In this document: in pieces, positions 10,478 to 23,200 of the stretch
How the letters are laid out: each line of letters starts with the position of its first letter
Position numbering within the stretch: the stretch's first letter is position 1
Notes under the pieces: generated by a model
The model's input: only the letters and a program-made list of their open reading frames with translations
The model's database searches: none
What the model was told of the DNA's origin: nothing
Made by a program: the position numbers and the translations under genes
NCBI GenBank assembly: GCA_029961685.1
Contig: JARWKL010000016.1
Location: 22,884,157 to 22,948,156, forward strand
Source: Aristolochia californica
Taxonomy: Eukaryota > Streptophyta > Magnoliopsida > Piperales > Aristolochiaceae
Direction of reading: 5' to 3'
Length of the DNA: 64,000 nucleotides

Positions 10478-13400
10478 CCCTCTCCTTGGCTTCTCCTATT
10501 ACTTTATTTTCCTTACTTTTGTGTTCGTTTGTATGTTGAGTGAAAGGAAAAAGGAAGTGGAGGTATTTATAGGTTTTGAGCAAAATTTATATTCGTCTTT
10601 TTGTTTGTTAAGTTGAAAATGAAACAAACATTGTTTTTTTTCTAAGATTGGGTTTGGTTAGAGTATTTTAAGTAAAATATGGTTATGCCAAAAAAGGAAT
10701 GTGTAGCCATGAGACACTTGAGCAGAAAGATGAAATGTCTAATTTTTTAAAAAAAGCAATTGTTTATTGCCACTTATAGCTTCTGGCTTTATTAAACATT
10801 TAGGTGTCATAAATTTTGAGGTCTAAGCAAGTTTGATTTGATATTTCACATGCATAGCAAATTAGAATGATATAAAGAATTATGATTCCTAATATTGTGC
10901 ATCATTTGGAGGTAGTTTCTTTGGCAAATTACTTCTCATTTTTTTTCTAGAAGTGTTTCAAATAACTCAATCATAGATGTCGTGTTCCTAGTATAATATA
11001 TAAAAATAAATAAAATAGCTCAATCACCAAAACGAACAATGTTATCTGTTAAATAGTTCAAAAACATCACTTATACCTATTTGTATTTCTTTGTGTTAAA
11101 CGACAACTTTACATGATATGTCCATACCTATTATCCCTCTTAATCCTCACTAACCACAAATTTGAAATAAATTCTGAATTATGTACAAGGACAAAAGGCT
11201 TGGTTAATTTGGAATGTGAATGTATGCACTATCTTTCTCAGAAATTACCTCATTATGCACATATGATTTTTACGTTATGAATAATCTAATAAATAAAAAC
11301 TATTTTTTATAACTATAATCTATTACACATTTAGGTTTAAAAAAACATAAACATAGGAAACTGTGTGATTTTTTTCTAAACCCGATTAATGGACTTGCTT
11401 ACATGTGATTTTGAAACCGAAACTTCAGACACTCAAATCTCGATTTTTAAGAAAATGTCGATGAGAATATGTTTTAGATCTAGACCTTCTCTACTAAAAT
11501 TTCCAAAAAGAATATGTTTTTAGGGTATCGTTTGGAAAATGGAAAAAATAGCTCATAGATAGATTGGATGCCTTGTGAGATATGAATTTCAGTGGCTCAT
11601 TCTCCTTCAATAAGTGCTAGACAATGGAATTACTATAAGTGAGATGCTTAGAATATCCTTAAGGAGCATATATGAATATTTCATAATGAGATACAGACTT
11701 GTTTGCCAGATATGAGGGAAAGAGTGATCATATATCATTTTTGGGTGTAACATAATGTTATATATGAGTTTATTTGTAACACGTTACATCTAATATTCCT
11801 TCGTTTAGAAAGTAATGGAGTTAAACCCTAATACAATGACTGGCTTGTAACGTCATGCCCATAATTCAAGATGTATGATTGACATTGAATAAGTCTCACG
11901 AAATAAAGGCAACCATGGTTTAAACTCCTTTGTTTGAACTTTCCCCTTTCCAGTTCCTTTTCAATAGGATTCTTTGTTGGTATGCTTTGCTATGACATTG
12001 CGCTTATTTGAACAGTTTTCTCTTCAACAAAATTTTTTGTTGATGCACTTTTCTTGAACGACATCTTTTTTGAACATTCTCTTTTCTTAGCAGTTTCTAT
12101 AGAGAGGGTATATTTGACCATTTTGATTTGTATGAACAACAAGAGATGCAAATGTTTTTCAACTTAAAGTGATTTGTCCAAATATTCTTGCAAAGAATAC
12201 AATTAGTCTTCATGTTGTTTATTATCATCAAAACATTATTCATTGAAGATCTTGAGACCACCAGTTGGCCTCAATGATATGTTTCTCTAAACCTCACTGG
12301 GTTGTAAAGAGCACGTTTGCTTGGATTTTGTAAGTGGAAGGGGTTTTATAACATCTCGTGTTAACTAGTGGAACTCATGCCAATTGCCCAAGTGTGATTA
12401 AAGCATTATTGATTGAACCATGTAAAGTAGTTATTGTGTTATACCCCACAATATTTCAACAGATTTATGAAATAAAAATCTCCTTCTCTATTACCATGTA
12501 AAAAGAATTTTTTTGTACACATGGCAGCATTGGATTATTGCTCTTTTGAATCTATCGTTGACAACTATTACATCGGCATCCGTCTCATACACAAAAATAT
12601 GATTCCCTTGCCTACTTTTATACTACCCACCAAAAAAATTATGGTACAAACCCAATTGTCTTCTTTTACAGGAAGAAAGTCTCCTATGAAAAATATAATT
12701 ATAACTATAATAATAAAATTAAAAAATTTCCCACAACTACCAATTTCTGTCTAAAGGAGGCTTTCCTAATTGTCACTAATAGCTGGCAATACACAATCTG
12801 TTCCCTAATCCTCAAAAAAATATATCAACACATGTATGAGCGAGGTTAGTAAGTTCTACTCCTAGTCACAAAATAAAAAATCAAAACCATATAGAGAGTC
12901 AAAAACAATTTTTTTTATTGATTTCGGTACATAATCAAATCCAAAACTTTTGCATATTTAACTTAGAAATTTTGCATACTTCAAGTACCAGCTAGTCCTG
13001 TACATATATTCTTATGTAAGCTTTACTCTTGAAATACCATAAATATTGTCTAATAATAATAACTTTGATTTAACATAGAAGTTTGTATGGATCCATTTCA
13101 ATGGTGTACACTTGTTTTTTGCTGCTTACAAGGAGTATGTCCTTGGCTTCCATTTTGGTCATTGCAAGGGGTTGTCGCAAGTAAAAAAATACCAAGGGGT
13201 TGAGCTCTTGTGTTAGTGGTAGGTAGATGTCGCTTGTTTGTCGGAGTATAAAATTTGTTGTCTAGCTATGAGTGATGTTTCTTTTCTCATATATGTTATT
13301 GGCAAGTTGGGTCTCTTAGTTTCATAGATTCCCAACTTGAAGGAGAGACATAGTAGGAGAAATAAAAACTAGGTATTTTGAAGAGTCTACAATGAAAAGT

Positions 13401-13640
13401 TTCACCAGTGGGGAAACATTTTCATTCATTAGAGTTGGAGACCAAGTCGAGTTTTTTAAGAGATCCACGAAAGGGTGAGAATGGAAGATGAAATACTTGT
13501 GTGAAGGGCCGATTACGTAACAAGTTGAGATAGAACGAGCTCAAGATGAAGAGTTGTGAGCTGTTGGAAGACTCAAGTGGAAATTTTTTATTTTTTTACT
13601 TATTCTTATTTATATGCAATATAGCAAACTAAAGTTATAA
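10478..13640. other. intergenic DNA, no gene recognised
   Basis: AT-rich sequence with only short open frames without domains. A 77-codon frame at 12521-12754 has no signal peptide or family resemblance. Confidence 0.5.
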
Positions 13641-13645
13641 ATGCT

Positions 13646-13860
13646 AGCTTGAGGGGAGTATTAGAAAATTTTAACGTATGTTTACATAGGTTTCTAAGAA
13701 AATATTTTCTTATAGAACTTATTTCAAACGGTGTAAATGGAGCATATGCATTAGTGTCTGTTATCATTATTCTTATGTTATAAATAAAAGAGAAGATTAA
13801 ACCAAAAAATATCCCATTTGAAAATTTCATATAATCTATCATTGAATGTTGAGATCATTT
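13646..13860 (+). mobile_element. possible 3' end of a Ty1/copia element
   Basis: The sequence AGCTTGAGGGGAG at 13646-13658 is the usual copia polypurine tract just before a 3' LTR, and is followed by TATTAGAAAA, like a decayed TGTTAG LTR start. No coding remnant was recognised to its left and the far LTR end is unclear. Confidence 0.35.
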
Positions 13861-13879
13861 GATTATATGCCTTGAAAGA

Positions 13880-14095
13880 AAGAAATCTATTTTAGCCAAC
13901 ATTCTGTTAATTCACCGTAAAAGTAAGAAACAGAATTTTGATCTTTTTCTGTTAAGAGGGCAATCTGTTGTCATTTTATTATGCCTAAAAAGAAAGAAAA
14001 AAAAAAACTGTTTTAGCCAACATTGGCTGCTCGGATTGGAGAGCTCACCGGGGTGTTCACTGTAAATTAAGAAGCGGAATTTGTATTTTTAAGGT
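13880..14095. repeat. imperfect duplication upstream of the dioxygenase gene
   Basis: The block around 13888-13945 (TTTTAGCCAACATT, then TTCACCGTAAA, then AGAATTTTG) recurs at about 14012-14090 with a short insertion. It lies 150-350 bp upstream of the dioxygenase start codon, in the probable promoter or 5' leader. Confidence 0.5.
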
Positions 14096-14239
14096 GATCG
14101 ATGCCTAAAAACAAGGACTTTTGTAGCTTTGTTTTAAGGGAGCAAAGCATGTAACTCCGCCTCCCTATGGCTATGTGATAAGTCTACTTAAAGAGGATGG
14201 TTTTTCGCGAAATCTGACAGGAGACTTGCAGGTGGGCTC

Positions 14240-17200
14240 ATGGCTACGGACTTCAAATCCCTTCCCATAATTGGTAAGTGTCAGAACTCCATACTGCTCT
14301 GCTCCCCTTCCGCATAATCTGACAGGGATACTCCTGTATCCGATACTATTCAGTTATTCAATTTGAATTCGGTCGATCTGTGCTTTTGTGGTCAGAAGTT
14401 TGCATTGAACGGCACGCTTTTGATTTATCATTGAAATTGAATTATCTCTCATTGAAAATGAGTTCTCTTTCCTTAAGATACGAATCTGAAATTGTGTTAT
14501 GGCTTCCGGGAATCGGATAAGAAACTTAGGTAGAATTTAATATCACTGTCTCGGTGGCCCCAGCACGAGGGTACATCAGATGCCTGAGAGCGACTGGATA
14601 TACCTCAACAGGTCCAAGCGAGGGTTGCATATTCGAATTAGCAATTTTTCATGGTTACATCGAACTTCCTAGGCTAATACACAGACTTCGCGTTTGTATT
14701 TGTCTAAAAGGATGATGGAAACAGGCAAATGATGCGTTTGACCTTCTTTCTCAAAATGTCGTCTCCACATGGTATATAGGCGTGATCTTTTGAAAGAATT
14801 TCGCATTTGATCCGCTTGGTTGACTTAGCGATCTCTGATTTTACTCAATTACACTCCAATTCTAGCTTCCTTAACCAAAATGAACTAATCATGATTTTAC
14901 CGGTACATTACGCCTGAATCTACACCAGAAAGGAGCATCAACTTCCTGTGTTGAGCTGACTTCTTCTTATTTTTCTTCTTCTTCTTCCTTCTTTCCTTCC
15001 TTTTTTTTTTGTTTTTTGTTTTTTTTTTTGTTTTTGGGTACGAGTATTGACCCAACTTCATGACAATTGTCCAAAAAAACCTTTTTCCTAACAGTGTGAG
15101 GTCAGTAGCTTAAGGGTTTTCAGATGCAATTTCCGACTTTCATACTTGTGATTTGTTGAAAGCCAAATTTTAAAATTTCGACCACTTCCTGCAAAGCAAT
15201 CTCTTCTCAGTTGCTTGTAGCTGGATTCTAACTCAAGATGATTATTGAAAAAGAAGACGGATGGGTCATTTAAAAAATTGGAGTAGGTGGACTGTATGGA
15301 CCGGGTTATTTTTTTTAAGGCAATTCTGTTAAATGGCAGATATATGCCCTTCCTAGAGTTTAAAATTTTGAAACTAGAGTCCTGTCATTCTTCAAAAAAG
15401 AAAAAGAAAAAGAAAAAGTAGGTTTCTGTTATCAATTGAGTGACAATATATATGATAACTGACTACTTTGTTGCTTTTAGTAGTATCGTGCATTTTAATC
15501 AACTTGCAGTTAAGATGAATAATGGTGTAAGATTTTTTCAAGTATTGATACCTGGTAACATCATATATCCACCAATATAGGTTGACCTTACAACTCTTAG
15601 TTTAAATTAGCTTTAGAACTGCAATTTTTTTTCTATACTTGAATCAAGATAGTTGCATATAGTTGTGGATACACTGAGGGGTGGGTCAAAATGTAGCTTT
15701 ATGAGAAAAATTATGAATATCTTGAAAGCTTGACAAAGGAGAGCGAGGAATTTAAATTTTCTCTTTACTCAATATTTAGTTTTTTTTTTTTATGAAAGTA
15801 CGTAAATTGATAAAAGAGAGAATTACAAACTAGCTAAGGGCCTGGCTCCACAACAAAGTGTTGGAGAGACACACCCGCTTTAGCTTAGGAGTCTGCTGAG
15901 TGGTTAGCAGAGTGTGGAATGTTTTTCCACAAACAATTTAGACCAGAAAGTAAATTACAGATTTCCTTGAACATATCCTAATGCCGCCAGGGGAGATGAC
16001 CATGATTTGTGCACCAATTGATTATAACTGCTGAGTCACCTTCAATATAGAGGGTGCCAGAGAGATGGGTAGAGAAGACCTTGAGCCCGTGCAGAAGTCC
16101 AGCAAGTTTTGCGGTAGTAGAGTCTGACCTGCCAAGGGGGCCAGCATATGAGAAGAGAAGTTCACTATTTTCATTATGAAGAACACCACCGAAACCTACA
16201 GGACCAAGGCAACCTAGAGCACTTCCATCAAAGTTGAGCTTGATACACCCAGGGGGGGGGGGGGGGGGGGGGGGGGGTGTGGAGGGGGTGGAAGTTCAAG
16301 AGGCCATAGTAGGGGGACGAGCTGGATGAGACATCTTGGCAATAGTTAGCCAATTTTACCTGAAGTTTGCCGCACTGAATTTTTTAAATTCTTTTTTATT
16401 TAAAAGCTAAACAGAGACTTGGCTTGCTATTTGGTTAGATAGGACCTCAATAGAGCAGGACTTGAATTTGAATTTCCTTTTGTTGCGTTCTTTCCAGAGA
16501 GCCCAGATAATATGCCCTATGCAACAAGATATAACCATTCTCCCTAGCTTTGGTACTTGTGAGTTGACCAGCGAGAGGATAATGTTAGGCAGATTTCTTG
16601 AAGCACAGAATTGGAGGCCAATTTTGTTTAGAAGGGCTGTCCAAACTTGGTAGGCAAATTGGCATGAAAGGAGGACGTGGGATGCTGTTTCTGGGGTATT
16701 TATGTAGAATGGGCAGTGATGGTCTAAGATTGAGGTGCCTCTATGAATTAGAGCATTCGAGGTTAATATTTTGTTTCTGCAGGCAGACCAAATGAAGAAT
16801 TTGGTTCTTGGAGGGGCTAGCAGATCCCAAGCATGAGCCGCTGGGTGTTTTGGATGATCTGGGAGATTGTTTAGGAAAGCATAAGTCGAAGATGAGGAGA
16901 AAGACCCTTTTGGACAAGGAGTCCAAATTAGAGTATCATCAGATGTGTCCATTTGCCTTCGAGGAAGAGTGAGGAGAAGTTGTGATGCTAGGAGAGCTTC
17001 TTCATCAGTGAGATGCCTTCTAAGGTTAAGATTCCAATCTTCATTTTCTGATAGACTATCCGATATACTAATCTCTTGGTTACCAGCGAGGCCAAAGATT
17101 ACTGAGAAGCTATTTTTTAGAGGTGTTTGTCCAATCCACCAGTTATTCCATTACTCAATATTTAGTTACTAACCATAAATTTCTTCTTCCCTTGTATGTC

Positions 17201-20200
17201 AATGTACATCAAGAGGAAGAACTTGTTCAAAGGGAGCAAGAATTTTAAATTCTTATTTTCTCCAACAGTTAATTACTGTTTTTTTTTTTTTTTTTTTTTT
17301 TTTTGAGAAAGTGATGATTTTATTAAAACCAAGATAACTTTCTGTTTTCACTTTAACGATTGCAACATGAAGAGAAAGAACTGTTCACTTGTTTGCTATT
17401 TCTACATTGTGTTATTATTTATCAACTTCAACTCTATATGACAAATTACTTTTAATGAACGAACTGTTAACATTTGAAAGAAGTTATAATACATGTGTTT
17501 GAGAATTTACCCATTTGTTTTTTTTTTTTTTAATTTTTTTTTTCAGATGTTCGGCCTCTCTTAGATAGGTGCAATGATCCAACAATGGTTGAAGATAAGG
17601 GTGTGATTGAAGTGGTGAAAATGTTAGATCGGGCTTGTAGAGAGACTGGGTTTTTCTATGTGGTAGTTCCTAACTCATGTGTCTCATATCTATATTTGGG
17701 TATGATTTGCTTTTGTTGTGCTCGATTCTTATCAATCATTTATGATAGTCAATGATGCAATACTTTTGTCCTTAATCTGCAACGAGTTATGAATTACTAT
17801 TGGTTGCAGCATGTAATTTCATTTTCTTAGCGTTTTGAGTGATCAAGCATTGCTTTTTTCTCTCTGTTTCCTTTCAAGAGACATTGTCTTCTCTTGATGT
17901 TTCCTTATTTTGTTTCTTCCCGTAATTTGTAGGATGTTACAGTTGGCTTGAGGCACATGAGGTAGTCTTTGATTCTACAGTGCCTCTTATTTCACAAGTT
18001 GGCTGATCAGCCAGTTGGCTTTTATTCCTTCCTTTGTGGCCTGCATCCTCTTCTAGTCAATTTTTGTATTTTTAAAGGAATTTTTCTGCATATAGTTCTT
18101 GTATGTCTTTAGATAAAACTACTGGATATATTTCTGTCTGTCTGTCTGTCTCTCTCTCTTGTTCAGATATGTCATCTTGCAACTTGCTAATAATAAAATT
18201 TAACTGAAAAAAATGAATTTTGTTTCAGTTTTTGGAATGATTTAGCATAGATTGTGGATGCTTATGACTTCCAAGAGCTCGGTCTCTTTTACTCCCTGCC
18301 CCCATCTTGTGTTATTTTGTAGGGATTTTTCTTGAAGTGATTATGATGCTATTGTTTTTCAAGTATATGCGATTTAATAGAATTTTTTCTTCAAGTGAGG
18401 AAAAAAAGTGTGCACAAGGAGGGCAATCTCTGTAAGCTGTCTTAGCTTGCCTGAGGCATGCGCAACATACCTCTGAATTGTGCATGCCTTGATCACTGCC
18501 TAACTGGAAACACTTTGTGGGGTGGCAAATGGGTGTATGAAGTGGAAATACCATTGCCTTCAGAAACATATTGGTATGTTTAGGATGTCAGATATAATTT
18601 TTTTCAAAATGCATAGGAAAGAAAAGCAGAAATCCAATAGAAATGCATCTTGGAACTCTCTAAAGGGCTTGTGAAGCTCTCTTTTAAGCATTAGTTATTA
18701 ACATCTTATGAAACATAACAAATGCCTGGGAGGCCCTGCAAGAAGGATATAGTATCTTTTATTGAACCATTAAAAGTATGTTTTGGGAGGTGATCAAGTA
18801 ACTTACGATCTCTCATCTATGGTGAGATGCATGTTGAATGTACTTGAAAAACCTCCATTAAACATCTGATAATATTAAATCATGTAAGTTCCATAAACAT
18901 TATAATGTCCCTTTGAGAAAGTTTTTTCTTTAAACTTCTACATGTCTTTTTCTATTTCAAAAAAAAAAAACTTCTACGTGTCTTTTATTTGCTTTTGGTT
19001 TGTCATTTTTCTCAGTAGTTATTTCTTATTCATGTTTTGAGTGTTTTCTTTTCCTTTCTGCCTTTATACTTCTATTTTCTTTATAGTAAGATATGGTTGG
19101 TACCCTAGTGGATGATTTGTCTTAGCTTCCAGGTGTTAACTCTCTAACTCTCTCTCTCTCTCTCTCTCTTACAAGTTGCTTATATTTTCTCTCAAAATGC
19201 TTATCAAATCTATGATGAAACTGGCGAGAAGGCAAGTAGCAATTCACTATGAATTTTGCTACTATAGTGCTCAGGAGAAGTTTTAATGGCTGCCTGTCCT
19301 TTGACTTTTGCTGGTGCAGTGAGTTTGTAAAGAGAGCTTCTTGTGTTACAGATTCATGTATAGTACAATAGTTGCAATTTAATGGTGATAAATAGAATCA
19401 GTATAAAAGGATCCTGCAATCAAAGGGTTAATTGGAAATTAACCCTTAAAATTTGGTTTATACTCTGACATTGGCCTTTGGCTAATCCTTTTGCTTATAA
19501 CCAGAAGGGCCATGGTATTCCAGAATCCCTCATTAATGAAGTTAGAGATGTGACACATAAATTTTTTCACCTCCCATCTGAGGAAAAAGTAAGGATCAAG
19601 TTGTCTGCAGAGACAGGTTATAGGTTCGTTTCTGGAATTATTTTTCAATATTAGTACTTTCTGAATCGTCGAAGGGCTTCTGCAATTTCTGAAGATGTCT
19701 TTCTTATGTCAACTAATAATTGGATGTAGAGGATATCAGCGAATTGGAGAAAATATAACCAAGGGGAAACCTGATATGCATGAAGCTATAGATGTAAGCG
19801 ATTACTCTCTCCTTCTATTATGAGCCATTTTCTTAATTATGCATGCGGCTTATTTTCAAATGAGAATACTTTTGAAGTCTTTTATGGTTCTAGTGCTACA
19901 GAGAAATGGAACCTGGTGCTTATGGAGATCCTGGCAAACCTTTAGAGGGATCGAATTTATGGTACAAATATATGCTAGCTTGACTTTGTCCTTTCTTTGA
20001 ATAGAGGTACTTTGTTAGCTGTTTCTATGACTATTGGCTCATCCATCTCGGTCAAGGATCTGGTTAGATGATAGACCCCAAATTAGTGTTACTTACTCTA
20101 GATCGGTAAACAACTGTTGAAGGATAATTAAAGGAATTAACAGTGATTAATGTGGACAGGGGCTGTTTTGGAATTTTACAATTTTAAGTGGTTACGGGAG

Positions 20201-23200
20201 GGAATATAGAGGGACAGCTGAGGGAGAGAGGGGGATTCGTCATTTTTGTCGTTCAAGCCTTGCTCGGGAGAGTGCTGGTCTCTCGAATACCGGTGGTTAT
20301 GCTTGCTGATTTTATTTGAGTTCAATCGTGATTTTGACTTCGGATTTTCCGTTTTTATTTCTATTGCATTCGCACGCATTGGATTACTGTTATCAGAGGT
20401 ATTTCAGCGATATCGGAAGACATCGTCTGCTCGAGGTTGGGTATTTCTCTCGATTTCGGCAGTGAAGGTTCGTCGTCACTTCCCCTTTGGCCTGAAGAAT
20501 TTTATTACGGTTATTGGGTTACATCATCTAGAGACCAGCACTCTCCCTGAGCAAGGCTCGAATGACAAAAATGACGAATCCCCTTCTCTCCCTCTGCTGT
20601 CCCTCTATATTCCCTCCCATAACCACTTAAAATTATAAAATTCCAAAAATGCCCCTGTCCACATTAATCACTGTTAATTCCTCTAATTATCCTTCAGCTG
20701 TTGTTTACTCCTTCTAGAGTAAGTAACACTAATTTGGGGTCTATCATTAGATTGTCTATACTTTTTGAAAATTTGGTGGATGTGATGGTCTTTATCATAT
20801 TACAAGTCAGCATTTTACTCTTGAATTTGAGACAGTGTTAAAAATTTTGAATCACGGTTGTGGTTTTTTGTTGAAGAAGGTATGGAATGTGATAGGTGCC
20901 ATTCTCTCTGCTGATACATCTGCTAATGATTGAATTATCCTGGGTTGGGTTTGAGAGGTTGAAGGCGACATGTTAGAGAAAAACAAAAAAAAGACCAAAG
21001 GAGATTGATGCCTCCTACTCGTTGCTCTTTTTTTTTTTTTTATAGATTGATTACATACTTCGATTAGGAAACAATCTAACTAGGATACTTATCTTCTAAC
21101 TATGATTATGTTAAAAAAATCTTCTTACTAGGAAACTGACCCTCTTACTCAAGTAGGAAAGTAAACTCCTTGTCTAACTTGGACCCTTGAGAAGAGACGA
21201 ACTCTAACTTCAGCGCCTTAATTACAATTAAAAGACCCTTTTACCTCCCTAACTCTAGAATTTCTCTCCAAATCTCCCTTACATAAAAAACGATAATTAC
21301 ACTTAGCTTCTAAATACGGGAAAAAACATAAATAACCTGTTCATCAAAGTGGTGCCTATGATAAAGAATGTGTTGTTTCTGTTGCAAATGAATTATGAAA
21401 GATCACTACTGGTGTTGCTTTAGTTAGTCTTATAAACTTATCTTTGCAGGCCTACACACCCTCCAAACTTCAAGGAATTGATGGAAGAGTATACCAGGCT
21501 TCTTTTAGGCATGTTTATTCTCTTTCCTTTTTCTCGGTGCATTTTTATATTATTGTAATAGAATACGCACATGGTACATGTTTGTGGGCCGGTTTCCTTG
21601 CTTTTTTCATTGGCTATTTCCTAAATTTTCTGACAAGACAAAACTATGCACAAACGTCAGTTTGGAATTGTTTACTGACATAGATGATCTACAGAGCTTT
21701 CTAGAGCTATCATGAGGGGAATGGCTTTAGCATTGGGTGGTTCAGCAGAATCATTTGAAGGCAAAAGGGCTGGGGATTCATTCTGGGTTCTCCGTTTGAT
21801 TGGTTATCCAGGTTTTACTCATGCTAAGAGCATGGAAATGCAAGACAATGACATTGGATGGTATGTAACACAAAGCTCTTTCTTTTTCTGGCTTAGGATA
21901 TGTTTGAGTTTAGGATGTAACTTCATATTCAGTCTTTATTTATTTGTGTTTATTTATTATTTCTCTGTCTTCTTTGAATTGTGGCAAAACAAATCCAGTG
22001 GAGCTCACACAGACTATGGTAAGTTGCTTAACTTTTTAGTGCACTACTGATGCATATACTGCCTTTAAATTGAACAAATGCAATCAAACAATGGAGCTAA
22101 CAAATATGATAGCAGAACAGAATTGGATTCAGGCAGCTGACTCCAGCATAATTGGGAAGGCTTAGATGTAGATGATGATATAAAATTACTCTTATTTTCA
22201 TATTTTCTTTTTGCTCTTTTCCAATGGAATATCGTAAGTCATGGTACATGATAAAATTACAGTTTGCTGACTGGGTCCTGGTGCCAATATCAAGGCCCTG
22301 AAAATCTGAGTCTTATCTTTAATATGATTCAAATTGGACCACTCAAATAGGGTGGCTTGAACCCTATAATACACATAAAAATGTCTAAAAAAACTAAAAA
22401 TGAGGATATATGACCTAATTAATGATATAATATCTATACTATTTTTTAACCCGATGGTCAACTCAACTCTTTGTCAATGGATCGAAACTTCAGATTGAAA
22501 TGCATGTTGTTTCTCTCTTGGCAAAACATCTAGGGATGTGGCCAAGGTAAGCAGAGACCAGTAAACGTCCTAGCTTGGGCAGAGGAGGATGCAAGAAGGA
22601 TTGGCAGGCTCCGGATAATTTGTCTGTAGCATGAATCTCAGTTTAAATCTTGTAACACAAGGAAACTGGACTAAACTGCTCATACTGACTGAATTGAGGG
22701 TTTCATGTTCGTGTATCATTACTTCTAGTGTCCCAATCAGATATGATTCTTCCAGTGCATGAATCAGCAAACAATGCTCAAAATTATGTAACCAGACCTT
22801 GTCTTGTCGTTGCAGCATAGCAAACTACTTTTTTTGTTTTTAACTGCTGGAAACTGCTCTCAAGCTTAAAAATAAATTCTTATTATGTTGCTTATTGTTT
22901 ACAGACACCAAGTCTGGTACTCTTCTGACATGCGTGCATTTTTATTATTATCTTGATTGATAGGTCTTCTGACACTGGTAAACCAAGATCCTGATATTTC
23001 TGCATTGCAGGTGCCTTTTAATTTTTAATTTCTGTTGCATTTGCTTAGATGATTATATTTTTTTTAAATGATGCTGATTTTTATTAAGACAAAAGCTCAA
23101 AAGAGCAATTTACAAAGGAGGGAAGCCTTCCCAAACAATGAGAGATTGCTGAGAAGTTCCGAATTTTGCCAATTTATTAGCCAAAGAGTTGGCTGATCTA

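Noticed and set aside
20246..20638. 130-codon open frame on the + strand
   Set aside because: It spans the two arms and loop of the foldback element, and its C-terminus mirrors the frame on the other strand.
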